DNA of 64,000 bases from Planococcus circulans (GTDB lineage: Bacteria > Bacillota > Bacilli > Bacillales_A > Planococcaceae): assembly GCF_020023385.1 (NCBI RefSeq), contig NZ_JAIQCL010000009.1:46017-110016 (forward strand), in the 5' to 3' direction. Below, one piece after another: positions 24,885-34,639 of this stretch. Both the position numbers and the translations under genes were made by a program. The notes beneath the pieces were generated by a model. That model was given only the letters and a program-made list of their open reading frames with translations. It was not told the origin of the DNA and ran no database searches. Position 1 is the stretch's first letter, and every line of letters begins with the position of its first letter.

Positions 24885-26438
24885 ATGGATTTAATGTCAC
24901 GCGTTCATGAAATTGCAGAACAGGATTCTGCCAGAGTCGCCTATAGTTTTATGGGTAAAGATACGAGTTATGGAGAATTCGATCAGGCGATAGCGGTTTT
25001 TGCAGGTGCTTTAAAAGAGTTGGGCGTGGAAAAAGGGGACCATGTCGCATTTCTTTTGAGCAATACACCACATTTTTTGATTTCTTTATACGCGACAATG
25101 CGTTTGGGAGCTACAGCAGTTCCGATCAATCCTATTTACAGCCCAGATGAAATCGCTTACATAGTCAACAATAGCGATGCAAAAGTTGTAGTAGCACTTG
25201 ACGCCCTGCTGCCGCTGGTGGAAAAAGCGCATAAAGCACTGCCTGTAGTAGCATCGTATATTATTTGTGAGACAGATCCGGCGACACCTGAAAAAATGGC
25301 GCTGCTTCCTGAAGATGTAAAAGGGAAAGTCCATTCCTTTACGGGCATGATGAGTAAGTCAGCGCCGCATGCTGAATTTACGGAAGTGAAAGCAGAGGAT
25401 AATGCGGTTATTTTGTATACGTCCGGTACAACTGGGAAACCGAAAGGCGCCATGCTGACGCATCAGAATCTGTATTCGAATGCGCGTGATGTAGGAGAAT
25501 ACCTGCAGATTGGAGCAAACGACCGGGTGATTGCGACGTTACCGGTGTTCCATGTGTTTGCGCTGACTGTTGTTGTGAATGCTCCTCTGCTGCAAGGAGC
25601 GACCATTGTACTTGTGCCTCGCTTCAATCCGAAAGAGGTATTCGAAGCGATCAAGAAATACGAAGCAAGTGTTTTTGCGGGAGTTCCGACCATGTTCAAT
25701 TTTATGAATCAATTACCGGATGTCGACCCGGCAGACTTCGCCTCTGTTCGCTTAGCCGTTTCTGGTGGTTCCGCTATGCCAGTCGCTTTGCTGCATAGTT
25801 TTGAAGAAAAATTCAATGTCCGCATTTCAGAGGGCTATGGTTTGTCGGAAGCTTCGCCTGTTACCTGCTTCAACCCGATTGACCGTGAGCGGAAAGCCGG
25901 CTCGATCGGTACATCCATCATCAATGTGGAAAACAAAGTCGTCAATGAGCTTGGCGAGGAAGTGGCTGCGAATGAAGTTGGTGAGTTGATTGTCCGTGGA
26001 CCGAATGTCATGAAAGGCTATTACAAAATGCCGGAAGAAACCGCTTCGGCGATTCGTGACGGCTGGCTGTACACAGGCGACTTGGCCCGTGTCGATGAAG
26101 AAGGCTATTTCTATATTGTCGACCGCAAAAAAGACATGATCATTGTCGGTGGCTATAATGTCTACCCGCGTGAAGTCGAAGAAGTCCTATTCGCTCACCC
26201 AGCGGTATTGGAAGCAGCGGTTGTCGGCTTGCCAGATCCGGATTTCGGTGAAGAAGTCAACGCTTATGTTGTCTTGAAGGACCCGTCAGTGTCAGTAGAA
26301 GATTTGAAGGCATATTGTGCAGAACATCTAGCGAAATACAAAGTGCCAAGACAATTTGAAGTCTTGGATGAACTGCCGAAAAACACGACCGGGAAAATCC
26401 TGCGCCGTTCACTAAAAGACCAGGCGATGCAGAAATAA
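24885..26438 (+). CDS. lcfB: Long-chain fatty-acid-CoA ligase LcfB
   Basis: 517 residues. AMP-binding signatures ILYTSGTTGKPKGAMLTH and GYGLSEASPVTCFNP, the hinge region GWLYTGDLARVDEEGYFYIVDRKKDMIIVGG, and the catalytic Lys region KNTTGKILRRSL near the end. It activates long-chain fatty acids to acyl-CoA for beta-oxidation. It is very close to B. subtilis LcfB (YhfL), which also follows lplJ. Start: ATG at 24885 lies 7 bases after AAAGAGGG; an ATG two codons earlier abuts that site. Controlled by the FadR-type operator upstream. Confidence 0.93.
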   Translation: MDLMSRVHEIAEQDSARVAYSFMGKDTSYGEFDQAIAVFAGALKELGVEKGDHVAFLLSNTPHFLISLYATMRLGATAVPINPIYSPDEIAYIVNNSDAKVVVALDALLPLVEKAHKALPVVASYIICETDPATPEKMALLPEDVKGKVHSFTGMMSKSAPHAEFTEVKAEDNAVILYTSGTTGKPKGAMLTHQNLYSNARDVGEYLQIGANDRVIATLPVFHVFALTVVVNAPLLQGATIVLVPRFNPKEVFEAIKKYEASVFAGVPTMFNFMNQLPDVDPADFASVRLAVSGGSAMPVALLHSFEEKFNVRISEGYGLSEASPVTCFNPIDRERKAGSIGTSIINVENKVVNELGEEVAANEVGELIVRGPNVMKGYYKMPEETASAIRDGWLYTGDLARVDEEGYFYIVDRKKDMIIVGGYNVYPREVEEVLFAHPAVLEAAVVGLPDPDFGEEVNAYVVLKDPSVSVEDLKAYCAEHLAKYKVPRQFEVLDELPKNTTGKILRRSLKDQAMQK

Positions 26439-26474
26439 GTTTGCATTGTAACGAGAAGGCGAAAACTAGTTCTA

Positions 26475-26516
26475 AGCAAGAGGCTCCGGGGTTTCTCCTG
26501 GAGTCTCTTGCTTTTG
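26475..26516 (+). terminator. Terminator of lcfB
   Basis: Stem AGCAAGAGGCTCC / GGAGTCTCTTGC(T) with short internal loop, followed by TTTTG. Confidence 0.8.
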
Positions 26517-26643
26517 CCTTGTTGTGTTAATTTTATCAAGCTGCACATAAAGTGGAATTTGATTGAAAAAACTGACATTTTTTATTATAGTTAAGGAGCA
26601 GTATTACGAAATTCGAAATAGTTGGATCCGAGGAGGAAATGGA

Positions 26644-28620
26644 ATGGCGAAAAAAGCGATGGAAATTAAGGATTTAACGAAGTTAGTGTCAGTAACAGAT
26701 CCCCGGATTTCACCGGATGGAAAAAAGGCGGTATTTGTCCATACACAAATTGATGAAGAGGAAAATACATACAGAGCCCATCTCCATCATATCGACCTGG
26801 TAACAGGCAAGCAGACCCAATGGACGTTCGCCAAGGAACGGGTGAGCTCCCCGCGTTGGTCGGCCGATGGAACAGCGGTCGCTTTTTTATCGGATCGGGA
26901 TGAGAAAAATCAATTGTTTGTCATGTCTGCTGAAGGCGGAGAAGCCCGTTCGCTGACGGATTTCGAAAAAGGGGTCAACGGATTTGAGTGGTCGCCTTGC
27001 GGAACAAAAATCTGGTTTAATGCATTAACGAAGGAAGGGAAGACCTTCACGGATAAGGAAGAAAAAGAAGAAAAGAAACAGCCGGAACCTTACCATGTGG
27101 ATAAGATGAAATACAAGATGGACGGCATGGGCTTGCTGCCGAAAGAATTCCATCGCCATATCGGGTCGGTTGAGCTTGAGTCGAAGAAAGTGGAGCAGCT
27201 GACAGAAGGAAAATTTCACTACAGCCTGGAAGCCGTATCGCATGAAGGAAAGAAATTGATTTATGGTGTAACGCGTGAAGAAAACCTGGATTTTGTCTTC
27301 CGCCAGCCTCTTTACATCTATGACGTGGAGACAAAACAAGAGTCGGTTTTAATAGAAGAAGAAGGCTATTTCGGTGGTGCGGCATTTTCGCATGACGATT
27401 CGAAAGTCGCATTTGTCGGCAATACCCGGCAATATGAGAATGCGACGCATACAGAAGTTTATGTAGCGGATTTAAAAGCCGAAACACGCGTGTGCTTGAC
27501 TGAAGCGCTCGATGTACCTGTCGGTGACTATGTGGTGGCCGATCATCAGCAAGGTGCTGCTGCACCGGACGTGGTCTGGACGAAAGATGATCATCTGTAT
27601 TTCCAGGTTTCGACGATGGGGGATGTGCGTCTGTATTTTGCGTCGCTTGATGGCATGATTTTCCCAGCGTCTCCTGATATGGAACACATTTATGGTTATG
27701 ATATTTCCCGGACCGGCGAATTTGCGGTAGTGGCTATCAGTAATCCTATCAATCCCGGTGAATTATACCGTTTAACGATTGCTACGGGTGAACGCGAGGC
27801 TTTAACTCACTTTAATCAGGAATTCCTGGAAGAGACGGAGTTGGCCGAAGCACAGCCGATCATTACAAAAGGGGCGAAAGACTGGGCAGTCCATGGCTGG
27901 CTGATGAAGCCATACGGCTATCAGGAAGGTCAGAAATATCCATTGGTCATTAATATTCACGGCGGCCCCCACGCGATGTATGCCAATACCTTTGTCCATG
28001 AAATGCAATTGCTGGCAGCACGCGGCTTCGGGGTCCTGTATGTCAATCCGCGCGGCAGCCATGGCTACAGCCAGGAATTTGTAGACGCGGTGCGCAGCGA
28101 CTACGGCGGCGGTGATTATGAGGACATCATGAACGCAGTGAACCAAATCGTGGAATCGAATGGCTGGATTGATGAGGACCGTTTAGGCGTCACAGGCGGC
28201 AGTTATGGCGGCTTCATGACCAACTGGATCGTCGGCCATTCCAATCTCTTTAAAGCAGCCGTGACCCAACGCTCCATCTCCAACTGGATTTCGTTCTTCG
28301 GCGTGTCGGATATCGGTTATTATTTCAGTGATTGGCAAATCGGTGCGGATATGACGGATGTGGATAAGTTATGGCAGCACTCGCCACTAAAGTACGCAAA
28401 AAATGTCGAGACGCCTTTGCTGATTCTTCATTCTGAAAATGATTACCGTTGCCCGATCGAGCAATCGGAACAATTGTATGTGACACTGAAAAGCATGAAA
28501 AAAGAAACGGAATTTGTCCGTTTCCCTGAGGCCGACCACAATTTATCACGGACCGGCAAACCGAACCTCCGCTTTGCACGTCTGGAGCAGATTACCGGTT
28601 GGATGGAAAAATACCTGTAA
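26644..28620 (+). CDS. S9 family prolyl-oligopeptidase-type peptidase (YuxL-like)
   Basis: 658 residues. The N-terminal half is a seven-bladed propeller of PD40/WD40-like repeats (SPDGKKAVFV, SPRWSADGTAVAFLSD and similar). The C-terminal half is an alpha/beta hydrolase with GGSYGG nucleophile Ser520, Asp600 (SENDYRCP) and His632 (ADHNLSRTG) as the likely triad. It probably releases acylated or N-terminal residues from short peptides in the cytosol; length and layout match YuxL/acylaminoacyl-peptidase-like proteins. Start: ATG at 26644 follows GAGGAGG; the frame is open 27 codons upstream without a site. Confidence 0.92.
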   Translation: MAKKAMEIKDLTKLVSVTDPRISPDGKKAVFVHTQIDEEENTYRAHLHHIDLVTGKQTQWTFAKERVSSPRWSADGTAVAFLSDRDEKNQLFVMSAEGGEARSLTDFEKGVNGFEWSPCGTKIWFNALTKEGKTFTDKEEKEEKKQPEPYHVDKMKYKMDGMGLLPKEFHRHIGSVELESKKVEQLTEGKFHYSLEAVSHEGKKLIYGVTREENLDFVFRQPLYIYDVETKQESVLIEEEGYFGGAAFSHDDSKVAFVGNTRQYENATHTEVYVADLKAETRVCLTEALDVPVGDYVVADHQQGAAAPDVVWTKDDHLYFQVSTMGDVRLYFASLDGMIFPASPDMEHIYGYDISRTGEFAVVAISNPINPGELYRLTIATGEREALTHFNQEFLEETELAEAQPIITKGAKDWAVHGWLMKPYGYQEGQKYPLVINIHGGPHAMYANTFVHEMQLLAARGFGVLYVNPRGSHGYSQEFVDAVRSDYGGGDYEDIMNAVNQIVESNGWIDEDRLGVTGGSYGGFMTNWIVGHSNLFKAAVTQRSISNWISFFGVSDIGYYFSDWQIGADMTDVDKLWQHSPLKYAKNVETPLLILHSENDYRCPIEQSEQLYVTLKSMKKETEFVRFPEADHNLSRTGKPNLRFARLEQITGWMEKYL

Positions 28621-28621
28621 A

Positions 28622-28662
28622 CAAAAAAACGGAGCAGCTGATAAAAGCTGCTCCGTTTTATT
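28622..28662. terminator. Bidirectional terminator between the S9 peptidase and the enoyl-CoA hydratase genes
   Basis: AAAACGGAGCAGCT / AGCTGCTCCGTTTT with a short loop and A/T runs on both flanks, between two convergent genes. It overlaps the end of the hydratase gene. Confidence 0.88.
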
Positions 28663-29434
28663 TTCCTTTGAATACCGGTTTGCGTTTCTCGCCGAAAGCG
28701 ACAAGCGCTTCAGCTCGGTCTTCTGTCGGAATGGTGATTTCATAAGCTTTGCGCTCGATTTGAAGGCCAGTCTGCAAATCGGTGTTCATGCCATTTTTGA
28801 TGGCGAATTTTGCCTGTTGAAGCGCGACCGGACCGTTGGCAAGGATTGAATCGGCAAAGGCACCGGTCACATCCGCTAGCTGGTCTCGTGTTGCCACACG
28901 TGTCACCAGTCCATATTCCAACGCTTCAGCCGAATTTAGGCGACGGGCAGTCAAGATCAATTCCAGTGCTTTGGTTTCACCGATTAAACGCGGTAAACGC
29001 TGAGTGCCGCCAGCCCCTGGAATGATCCCTAGACTGGTTTCCGTCAAACCAAGAAGCGTATCTTCATCCACAATCCGGAAATCGCATGCCAGCGCCAACT
29101 CCATGCCGCCGCCAAACGCAAAGCCGTTCATCATGGCGATCGTCGGCTGCGGTAAACTCTCGATCGTAGAAAAAACCTCACCGATTTTGAAGATATTGCG
29201 TTTGACCAGATCGTCGGTCATGTTTTTGCGTTCCTTCAAGTCAGCTCCCACACTGAAGGCCTTTTCACCAGCGCCTGTAAACACCACGACGCGGATATCC
29301 GGATTAATGCGGATTGCTTCCACGACCTGGCCAAGTTCGAGGAGCATATCATAATTGAAGGCGTTCAATGCTTCTGGTCGATTCAATGTAATAAATGCTA
29401 AATTATTTCGTTGTTCGTAATGAATTGTGTCCAT
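28658..29434 (-). CDS. Enoyl-CoA hydratase/isomerase family protein
   Basis: 258 residues, crotonase fold. Oxyanion-hole regions KAFSVGADLKER and MNGFAFGGGMELALACDFRI, plus ETSLGIIPGAGGTQRLPR containing the second catalytic Glu position of hydratases. Likely step: hydration of trans-2-enoyl-CoA in fatty-acid or branched-chain acid breakdown, which fits the nearby acyl-CoA ligase. YhaR of B. subtilis is a possible orthologue. Start: the ATG at 29434 lies 6 bases after GGGGG; the ATG two codons earlier abuts it. Confidence 0.9.
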   Translation of the reverse strand: MDTIHYEQRNNLAFITLNRPEALNAFNYDMLLELGQVVEAIRINPDIRVVVFTGAGEKAFSVGADLKERKNMTDDLVKRNIFKIGEVFSTIESLPQPTIAMMNGFAFGGGMELALACDFRIVDEDTLLGLTETSLGIIPGAGGTQRLPRLIGETKALELILTARRLNSAEALEYGLVTRVATRDQLADVTGAFADSILANGPVALQQAKFAIKNGMNTDLQTGLQIERKAYEITIPTEDRAEALVAFGEKRKPVFKGK

Positions 29435-29480
29435 TTTCATCCCCCTTGTATCGTTCCATCCGTTAAAAACATACCACTTT

Positions 29481-29510
29481 TTGGACTATTTCGCCATCAG
29501 TCTCTATAAT
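29481..29510 (+). promoter_or_regulatory. Candidate promoter of the UbiB/AarF-like gene
   Basis: TTGGAC (29481-29486), 18-nt spacer, TATAAT (29505-29510), 25 bp before the ATG. Confidence 0.6.
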
Positions 29511-29535
29511 GAAATCCATGGGAGGGACTGCACTT

Positions 29536-31152
29536 ATGAATCAAATTACATTTATCCGCATCTTCCGGATTGTCTGGCTGGCAGTCAAAATCTTTTTACA
29601 AGTGACGTTCTTCCAACGGCGAAATCGCGGCAATTGGAATCCACTGGTTGAAAAAAGATGGAATGATATGATCACAAAGCAAGCAAAAGAATATAAGAAC
29701 CTGGCTTTAAAGCTGGGTGGACTGATGATCAAGCTTGGCCAGTTCCTGTCAACGCGGGCGGACATCATGCCGCCGTCGTTTCTTGCGGAATTGGAAGGCT
29801 TGACCGACCGCGTACCATCTGTTCCAAAGAAGAGCATCGTCTCTGTGCTTGAACAGGAATGGAATACGCCCCACACGAATTATCTGGATCACCTATCGGA
29901 TTCAGCTGTTGCTTCGGCTTCAATCGGTGAAGTATATAAAGCGGTATTGAAAAATGGGATGGAGGTCGCTGTTAAAGTCCAACGTCCCGGCACGGACCGG
30001 ATTTTGCGCGCAGATTTCAAGGCTATCCGCATCGTCATCTGGATGGCTGAAAAATTCACTCCGTTTGCCAAACAAATCGACTTCAAACTTCTATATGTGG
30101 AAATGACTGAGACGATCGGCGCTGAGTTGAATTTTCTGAAAGAACTCCAAAATGGCCGTGCTTTTGCGGATCGTTTTGATGCGATGGAAGGCGTCCGCAT
30201 CCCGCTTTATTTTGATGAATTTACAACACGCCGTGTATTGGTGATGGAGTGGATTGAAGGTGCACGCATTACAGACCTGGCATTCATTGAAAAAAATGAA
30301 TTGGATCGCCATGAGATTTCAGAACGCCTCTTTATTTTATTCTTGGAACAGGTTTTGTACGGTGGACAATTCCACGCAGATCCACACGGAGGCAACATCC
30401 TGCTGGAACCGGATGGCGGCATCGTGCTGATCGATTTTGGAATGATCGGCAATATCACCCAAAAGGATTCTCAAGCAGTCTTGCGTGCGGCCGAAGGGGT
30501 CATCTTCAAAAACTACGATCAGGTCCTGGACTCGTTGGAAGAGTTGCGGTTCTTGTTGCCACAAGCAGATCGCGCAGTTCTCGGCGACGCCATTTCCCGG
30601 CTCGTAGCGGCCTATGAGTCCAACGAGCTGTCGCAGATGGACAGCTTTGTGGTGGAGCGACTGCTTAACGACATGCAGGAAATCGTCCGGACCCAGCCGG
30701 TTCAATTACCGGCGGAATTCGCCTTTTTCGGCCGGGCTGCTTCCATTTTTGTCGGCGTCCTGCATGTGCTGGATCCGAATGTGGATCTATTGGCTCTGGC
30801 TCGTCCACGAATATTGGAATGGGCTTCCTCGCAGAAAGAAGGCAAAGGAATCTTCGGTAAAGAAGATGTCCTGCGCTGGGTATTGAACGCTACCGGACCG
30901 CTGCGTGTGCTGCCGCAGAAAGTCATTAATTACCTGGAAGAGCCGGAACGTCTCCGCCGCTATTACGAAAATCGCGACGGGCGTGAACGCGAATACCGGC
31001 GCGACTTGCAATCACGTATGTTTGCAGGAATTTTCACCATCCTGTCATTCACCGGTATTTCTGTATCGGTCTGGTTTTGGAATGAACCTTACCTATGGGT
31101 GTCATCGGTATTTTTTGTGGGCTCTTTATGGGTGTATCGATCGATTAAATAG
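29536..31152 (+). CDS. AarF/UbiB/ABC1-family atypical kinase, membrane anchored
   Basis: 538 residues. Family motifs: KLGGLMIKLGQFLSTRADIMP (KxGQ motif), ASASIGEVYKAVL (Ala-rich loop), VAVKVQRPG (Lys of the nucleotide site), GQFHADPHGGNIL (catalytic loop) and LIDFGMIG (DFG). Two hydrophobic helices end the chain (about 495-515 and 518-535). Family members are ATPase-like kinases linked to isoprenoid-lipid or quinone metabolism; Firmicutes of this group use menaquinone, so a role in quinone biosynthesis is plausible only. ATG at 29536 follows GGGAGGG at 9 bases; the frame is open 9 codons farther upstream without a site. Confidence 0.9.
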   Translation: MNQITFIRIFRIVWLAVKIFLQVTFFQRRNRGNWNPLVEKRWNDMITKQAKEYKNLALKLGGLMIKLGQFLSTRADIMPPSFLAELEGLTDRVPSVPKKSIVSVLEQEWNTPHTNYLDHLSDSAVASASIGEVYKAVLKNGMEVAVKVQRPGTDRILRADFKAIRIVIWMAEKFTPFAKQIDFKLLYVEMTETIGAELNFLKELQNGRAFADRFDAMEGVRIPLYFDEFTTRRVLVMEWIEGARITDLAFIEKNELDRHEISERLFILFLEQVLYGGQFHADPHGGNILLEPDGGIVLIDFGMIGNITQKDSQAVLRAAEGVIFKNYDQVLDSLEELRFLLPQADRAVLGDAISRLVAAYESNELSQMDSFVVERLLNDMQEIVRTQPVQLPAEFAFFGRAASIFVGVLHVLDPNVDLLALARPRILEWASSQKEGKGIFGKEDVLRWVLNATGPLRVLPQKVINYLEEPERLRRYYENRDGREREYRRDLQSRMFAGIFTILSFTGISVSVWFWNEPYLWVSSVFFVGSLWVYRSIK

Positions 31153-31193
31153 GAATGGACAAGCTCCTTTATGGTGTAGAATTTGGCCAATGA

Positions 31194-31250
31194 AAAAAGA
31201 GTTTCCGCCTGAAGTCATTTAACCTGACTGTGGCTGGAGACTCTTTTTTG
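31194..31250 (+). terminator. Terminator after the UbiB/AarF-like gene
   Basis: Interrupted stem: AAAGAGTTTCC / GGAGACTCTTTT and AGTCA / TGACT inside, followed by TTTTTTG. Confidence 0.75.
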
Positions 31251-31414
31251 TGCTGTTCGATGTACGGGAATCTGATTTATGTACAACCTAGAGAAATAGG
31301 AGCGGACAGAATTGAAGGAGACGACGGTCCATATGCAGAATCGCCATAGGAAGAGGCTGTGCGGCAATGGGGGTGAAAATATTTTAGGAAGATTTTCGTG
31401 GTGTGAAAAAACAC

Positions 31415-31969
31415 TTAATCACGTGGCTGCTGTTTCCGCGGTGGAAAGGTCCGTTTCGTTACATAGGCCATTGGATGATTGTGGACTCGTTGCGCCTTCT
31501 TGAAATAGCGGCGGAGTGAACCGGCAAAAGAGTGCTGGTTACGCAAGGCAATGGGTGATACGTCCAAATAAACCGTTTCGCTGTTGCTTAAATAAATGAT
31601 ACTGCCTTTGCCGCTGCTGTCACTTTCGATCAGATCGACGGCGTCATAATTGAACCAGACACATTCCTTGTTCTTTGGAGAGTGGGTCGGGAAGAAAATC
31701 AGTGGGTTGCCGTAATACTCGCCGATAATGATAGGGGGTTTATGTTTTACGCCGACTGCTTTTTGGGCATAGAGTGTAGCACTTTCAAGTGAAGCGCGAT
31801 AGAAACGGCAGGAAGTGGTCACTGTTTTATAAACCGCCTCTTCAACCACTAACTCGCTTCGGTCTTCAATCACTCGCATCCATGTGCGGTGGCCATCCGT
31901 ATAGGGTAAAAGAGCATACGTATTTGCACAGATGGTATACGAGAACGGTCTATGATTCTTTTTGCTCAT
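31415..31969 (-). CDS. comK: Competence transcription factor ComK
   Basis: 184 residues. Conserved ComK blocks are present: TTSCRFYRASLESA, GVKHKPPIIIGE, FFPTHSPKNKECVWFNY and SPIALRNQHSFAGSLRRYFKKAQ. ComK binds paired AT-rich boxes and switches on DNA-uptake and recombination genes and its own gene. It is somewhat shorter than the B. subtilis protein (192), missing part of the C-terminus that in B. subtilis is used for MecA/ClpCP-mediated degradation (knowledge of the family), so turnover may differ. Divergent from yhzC, as in Bacillus. Confidence 0.93.
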   Translation of the reverse strand: MSKKNHRPFSYTICANTYALLPYTDGHRTWMRVIEDRSELVVEEAVYKTVTTSCRFYRASLESATLYAQKAVGVKHKPPIIIGEYYGNPLIFFPTHSPKNKECVWFNYDAVDLIESDSSGKGSIIYLSNSETVYLDVSPIALRNQHSFAGSLRRYFKKAQRVHNHPMAYVTKRTFPPRKQQPRD

Positions 31970-32014
31970 GAAAAATAACCCCCTTAATTTACTTTACATA
32001 CCTTATTATAATAA

Positions 32015-32059
32015 AAAATGGAAATTTCGCAATGCTCATTAGATTGAAAATAAAATTTT
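32015..32059. promoter_or_regulatory. Paired ComK-type AT boxes upstream of comK
   Basis: AAAA-TGGAA-ATTT (32015-32027) and AAAA-TAAAA-TTTT (32047-32059) fit the AAAA-N5-TTTT half-site, one with a single mismatch. The gap of 19 bp is close to the 18-bp spacing of one known ComK promoter class. Position about 45-90 bp before the comK ATG fits autoregulation. Confidence 0.6.
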
Positions 32060-32146
32060 TTCTATTTCATCGGAATTTTCAAATAAATCTTGATTTATTC
32101 TATACCGCTAATGTATACTAATGAAAAGCATTCGGGGTGAGGAAGA

Positions 32147-32389
32147 ATGGAAAACTATTATTCTTATGCTGATTTCATGAAAGCGATGGCTCAAACAAAA
32201 AAAATCACGGAAGCGGAAAAACTGCTGAACGATATTTATTTAGATCTGTTCTTAAAGCATGTACACCGTTCTCAGCAGGAAGCACAGCTTATGACCCTTA
32301 TCGACGAAGCCCTGGATAATCATGACCAAAAAGCATTCACCATATATGCTGCTCAACTACAAACTTTAAAGCACGAAGAAACTGAATAA
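32147..32389 (+). CDS. yhzC: IDEAL-domain protein YhzC
   Basis: 80 residues containing an IDEAL domain (about 24-75: EKLLNDIYLDLFLKHVHRSQQE ... LIDEALDNHDQKAF), with LIDEAL giving the name. These small proteins occur in Firmicutes, often beside comK; their function is not established. Strong ribosome-binding site GGTGAGGA and a perfect terminator downstream make a single-gene unit divergent from comK, sharing its AT-rich control region. Confidence 0.9.
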   Translation: MENYYSYADFMKAMAQTKKITEAEKLLNDIYLDLFLKHVHRSQQEAQLMTLIDEALDNHDQKAFTIYAAQLQTLKHEETE

Positions 32390-32416
32390 ATGGCTGTCTT
32401 GAAATAGCCGGGGAAA

Positions 32417-32449
32417 GGGGAGTCAGGTTAAATCTGACTCCCCTTTTTT
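32417..32449 (+). terminator. Terminator of yhzC
   Basis: Perfect stem GGGGAGTCAG / CTGACTCCCC, 7-nt loop, then T6. Confidence 0.92.
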
Positions 32450-32566
32450 CTGTCTGTAATAATAGAAAAACTCCTGGGTTGGATGCACGCATTCCTTTTT
32501 TTAAACGGCAGTTTACCATTCTATACTGGCCAGCTTAAGTGCATTTTTTCATTTACTTTCATATAA

Positions 32567-32580
32567 AAAACATACGTTCG
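32567..32580. promoter_or_regulatory. Possible LexA (SOS) box upstream of uvrB
   Basis: AAAACATACGTTCG aligns to the Bacillus consensus CGAACRNRYGTTYC with 11 of 14 positions matching. uvrBA is a classic SOS operon and the site lies 71 bp before the start codon. The left half-site is degenerate. Confidence 0.5.
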
Positions 32581-32650
32581 CTTTTTGTTAGTGGTTTTTT
32601 AGGGCATATGGTAAAGTAGAAGTAATGAAATAACGGAAGGACGTCTTAAT

Positions 32651-34633
32651 ATGAAACAGGAATTTAATCTTCAAGCACCTTATGAACCGGCCGGCGATCA
32701 GCCTCATGCCATTGCCGAACTGACGCAGGGCATCATCAACGGCAAGCGCTGTCAGACCCTGCTGGGAGCTACAGGTACAGGTAAAACCTACACGATGTCG
32801 AATGTCATCCAACAGGTGAAAAAGCCGACACTCGTCATGGCCCACAATAAAACACTGGCAGGCCAGCTCTACAGCGAATTCAAGGAGTTCTTTCCTGATA
32901 ACGCAGTTGAGTATTTTGTCAGTTATTACGATTATTATCAGCCGGAGGCCTACGTGCCCCAATCGGATACTTTCATCGAAAAAGATGCCAGCATCAATGA
33001 TGAAATCGATAAGCTGCGACACTCCGCCACCAGTTCTTTGTTTGAGCGGGACGATGTCATCGTCATCGCATCCGTTTCCTGCATCTACGGGCTCGGTTCG
33101 CCTAAAGAATACCGTGAACTGGTCGTTTCCCTGCGCAAAGGGATGGAGATTGAACGCAATCAGCTGTTGAGAAAGTTAGTGGATGTTCAATATGAGCGCA
33201 ACGACATCAATTTCATTCGCGGTACATTCCGGGTTCGTGGAGATGTGGTTGAAATTTTCCCGGCATCACGCGATGAAAGATGCCTGCGCGTCGAATTTTT
33301 TGGTGATGAAATCGATCGTATCCGCGAAGTGGATGCCTTGACAGGTGAAATTATCGGTGAACGCGAACATGTTGCCATTTTCCCAGCATCCCACTTCGTC
33401 ACGCGCGAAGACAAAATGATCAAGGCGATTGCAAATATTGAAGAGGAATTGGAAGCGCGCCTGAAAGAAATGCGCGCGGAAGACAAATTGCTGGAAGCAC
33501 AGCGCCTCGAACAGCGCACGCGTTACGATCTGGAGATGATGCGGGAAATGGGCTTTTGCTCCGGCATCGAAAACTATTCCCGCCATTTGACGCTTCGTCC
33601 GGCGGGTGCCCAACCTTATACATTGATCGATTACTTCCCGGAAGACTTTCTTTTGGTCGTAGACGAAAGCCATGTGACCTTGCCGCAAGTGCGCGGAATG
33701 TTCAATGGTGACCAGGCAAGGAAAAAAGTGTTGGTGGATTACGGTTTCAGACTGCCTTCGGCTATGGATAACCGTCCGTTGACATTCGACGAATTTGAAG
33801 AACATATCAGCCAGGCGGTCTTTGTTTCGGCGACGCCTGGACCTTATGAAATGGAGCATACACCGGAGATGGTGGAACAGATCATCCGGCCGACCGGCTT
33901 GCTTGATCCGACCATCGAAATCCGGCCGATTGAAGGACAGATAGACGACTTAATGTATGAAATCCGACAGCGTGCGGAAAATAATGAGCGGGTCCTGGTG
34001 ACGACCTTGACCAAGAAGATGTCGGAAGACTTAACAGCTTATTTGAAAGATGCCGGCATCAAAGTCAATTATCTGCACTCTGAGATCAAGACCCTCGAAC
34101 GGATTGAAATCATCCGGGAGCTGCGGATGGGAGTTTACGATGTGCTGGTCGGCATCAACCTATTGCGTGAAGGTTTGGATATTCCGGAAGTTTCATTGGT
34201 GACCATTCTGGATGCCGATAAAGAAGGATTCTTGCGTTCAGAACGTGCATTGATCCAAACGATGGGCCGAGCAGCCAGAAACGCAAATGGCCACGTCATC
34301 ATGTATGCTGACAGAGTGACGGATTCCATGCAGAAAGCGATGGATGAAACGACGCGCCGCCGCACGATTCAAGCGGACTATAATGAAAAACATGGCATTA
34401 CGCCAATTACCATACAGAAGAAAATCCGTGACGTCATCCGCGCAACTGCCGCAGCGGAAGAGACGGAAGAATATGTTTCAAAAGCAGTATCCGGCAAAAA
34501 ACTCAACAAAGAAGATCGCATGAAGCTGGTGACCTTGCTTGAAACGGAAATGAAGGAAGCGGCCAAAGCACTTGATTTCGAACGCGCTGCAGAACTGCGT
34601 GATACAGTGCTTGAATTGAAAGCGGAAGGATGA
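32651..34633 (+). CDS. uvrB: UvrABC nucleotide excision repair subunit B
   Basis: 660 residues, full length. Walker A GATGTGKT (39-46), damage-probing beta-hairpin region [15 protein letters not shown] (about 93-107), DEAD-like VVDESHV, helicase motifs [12 protein letters not shown] and QTMGRAARN, the [18 protein letters not shown] linker and a C-terminal UVR motif ([15 protein letters not shown]) that contacts UvrC. UvrB verifies DNA damage delivered by UvrA and loads UvrC. Ribosome-binding site AACGGAAGG. uvrA follows after 6 nt. Confidence 0.98.
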   Translation: MKQEFNLQAPYEPAGDQPHAIAELTQGIINGKRCQTLLGATGTGKTYTMSNVIQQVKKPTLVMAHNKTLAGQLYSEFKEFFPDNAVEYFVSYYDYYQPEAYVPQSDTFIEKDASINDEIDKLRHSATSSLFERDDVIVIASVSCIYGLGSPKEYRELVVSLRKGMEIERNQLLRKLVDVQYERNDINFIRGTFRVRGDVVEIFPASRDERCLRVEFFGDEIDRIREVDALTGEIIGEREHVAIFPASHFVTREDKMIKAIANIEEELEARLKEMRAEDKLLEAQRLEQRTRYDLEMMREMGFCSGIENYSRHLTLRPAGAQPYTLIDYFPEDFLLVVDESHVTLPQVRGMFNGDQARKKVLVDYGFRLPSAMDNRPLTFDEFEEHISQAVFVSATPGPYEMEHTPEMVEQIIRPTGLLDPTIEIRPIEGQIDDLMYEIRQRAENNERVLVTTLTKKMSEDLTAYLKDAGIKVNYLHSEIKTLERIEIIRELRMGVYDVLVGINLLREGLDIPEVSLVTILDADKEGFLRSERALIQTMGRAARNANGHVIMYADRVTDSMQKAMDETTRRRTIQADYNEKHGITPITIQKKIRDVIRATAAAEETEEYVSKAVSGKKLNKEDRMKLVTLLETEMKEAAKALDFERAAELRDTVLELKAEG

Positions 34634-34639
34634 TGGAAG

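Noticed and set aside
31312..31503. 63-codon + strand frame upstream of and overlapping the end of comK
   Set aside because: No recognisable product, overlaps the comK 3' end in antisense, and composition is unlike the neighbouring genes.
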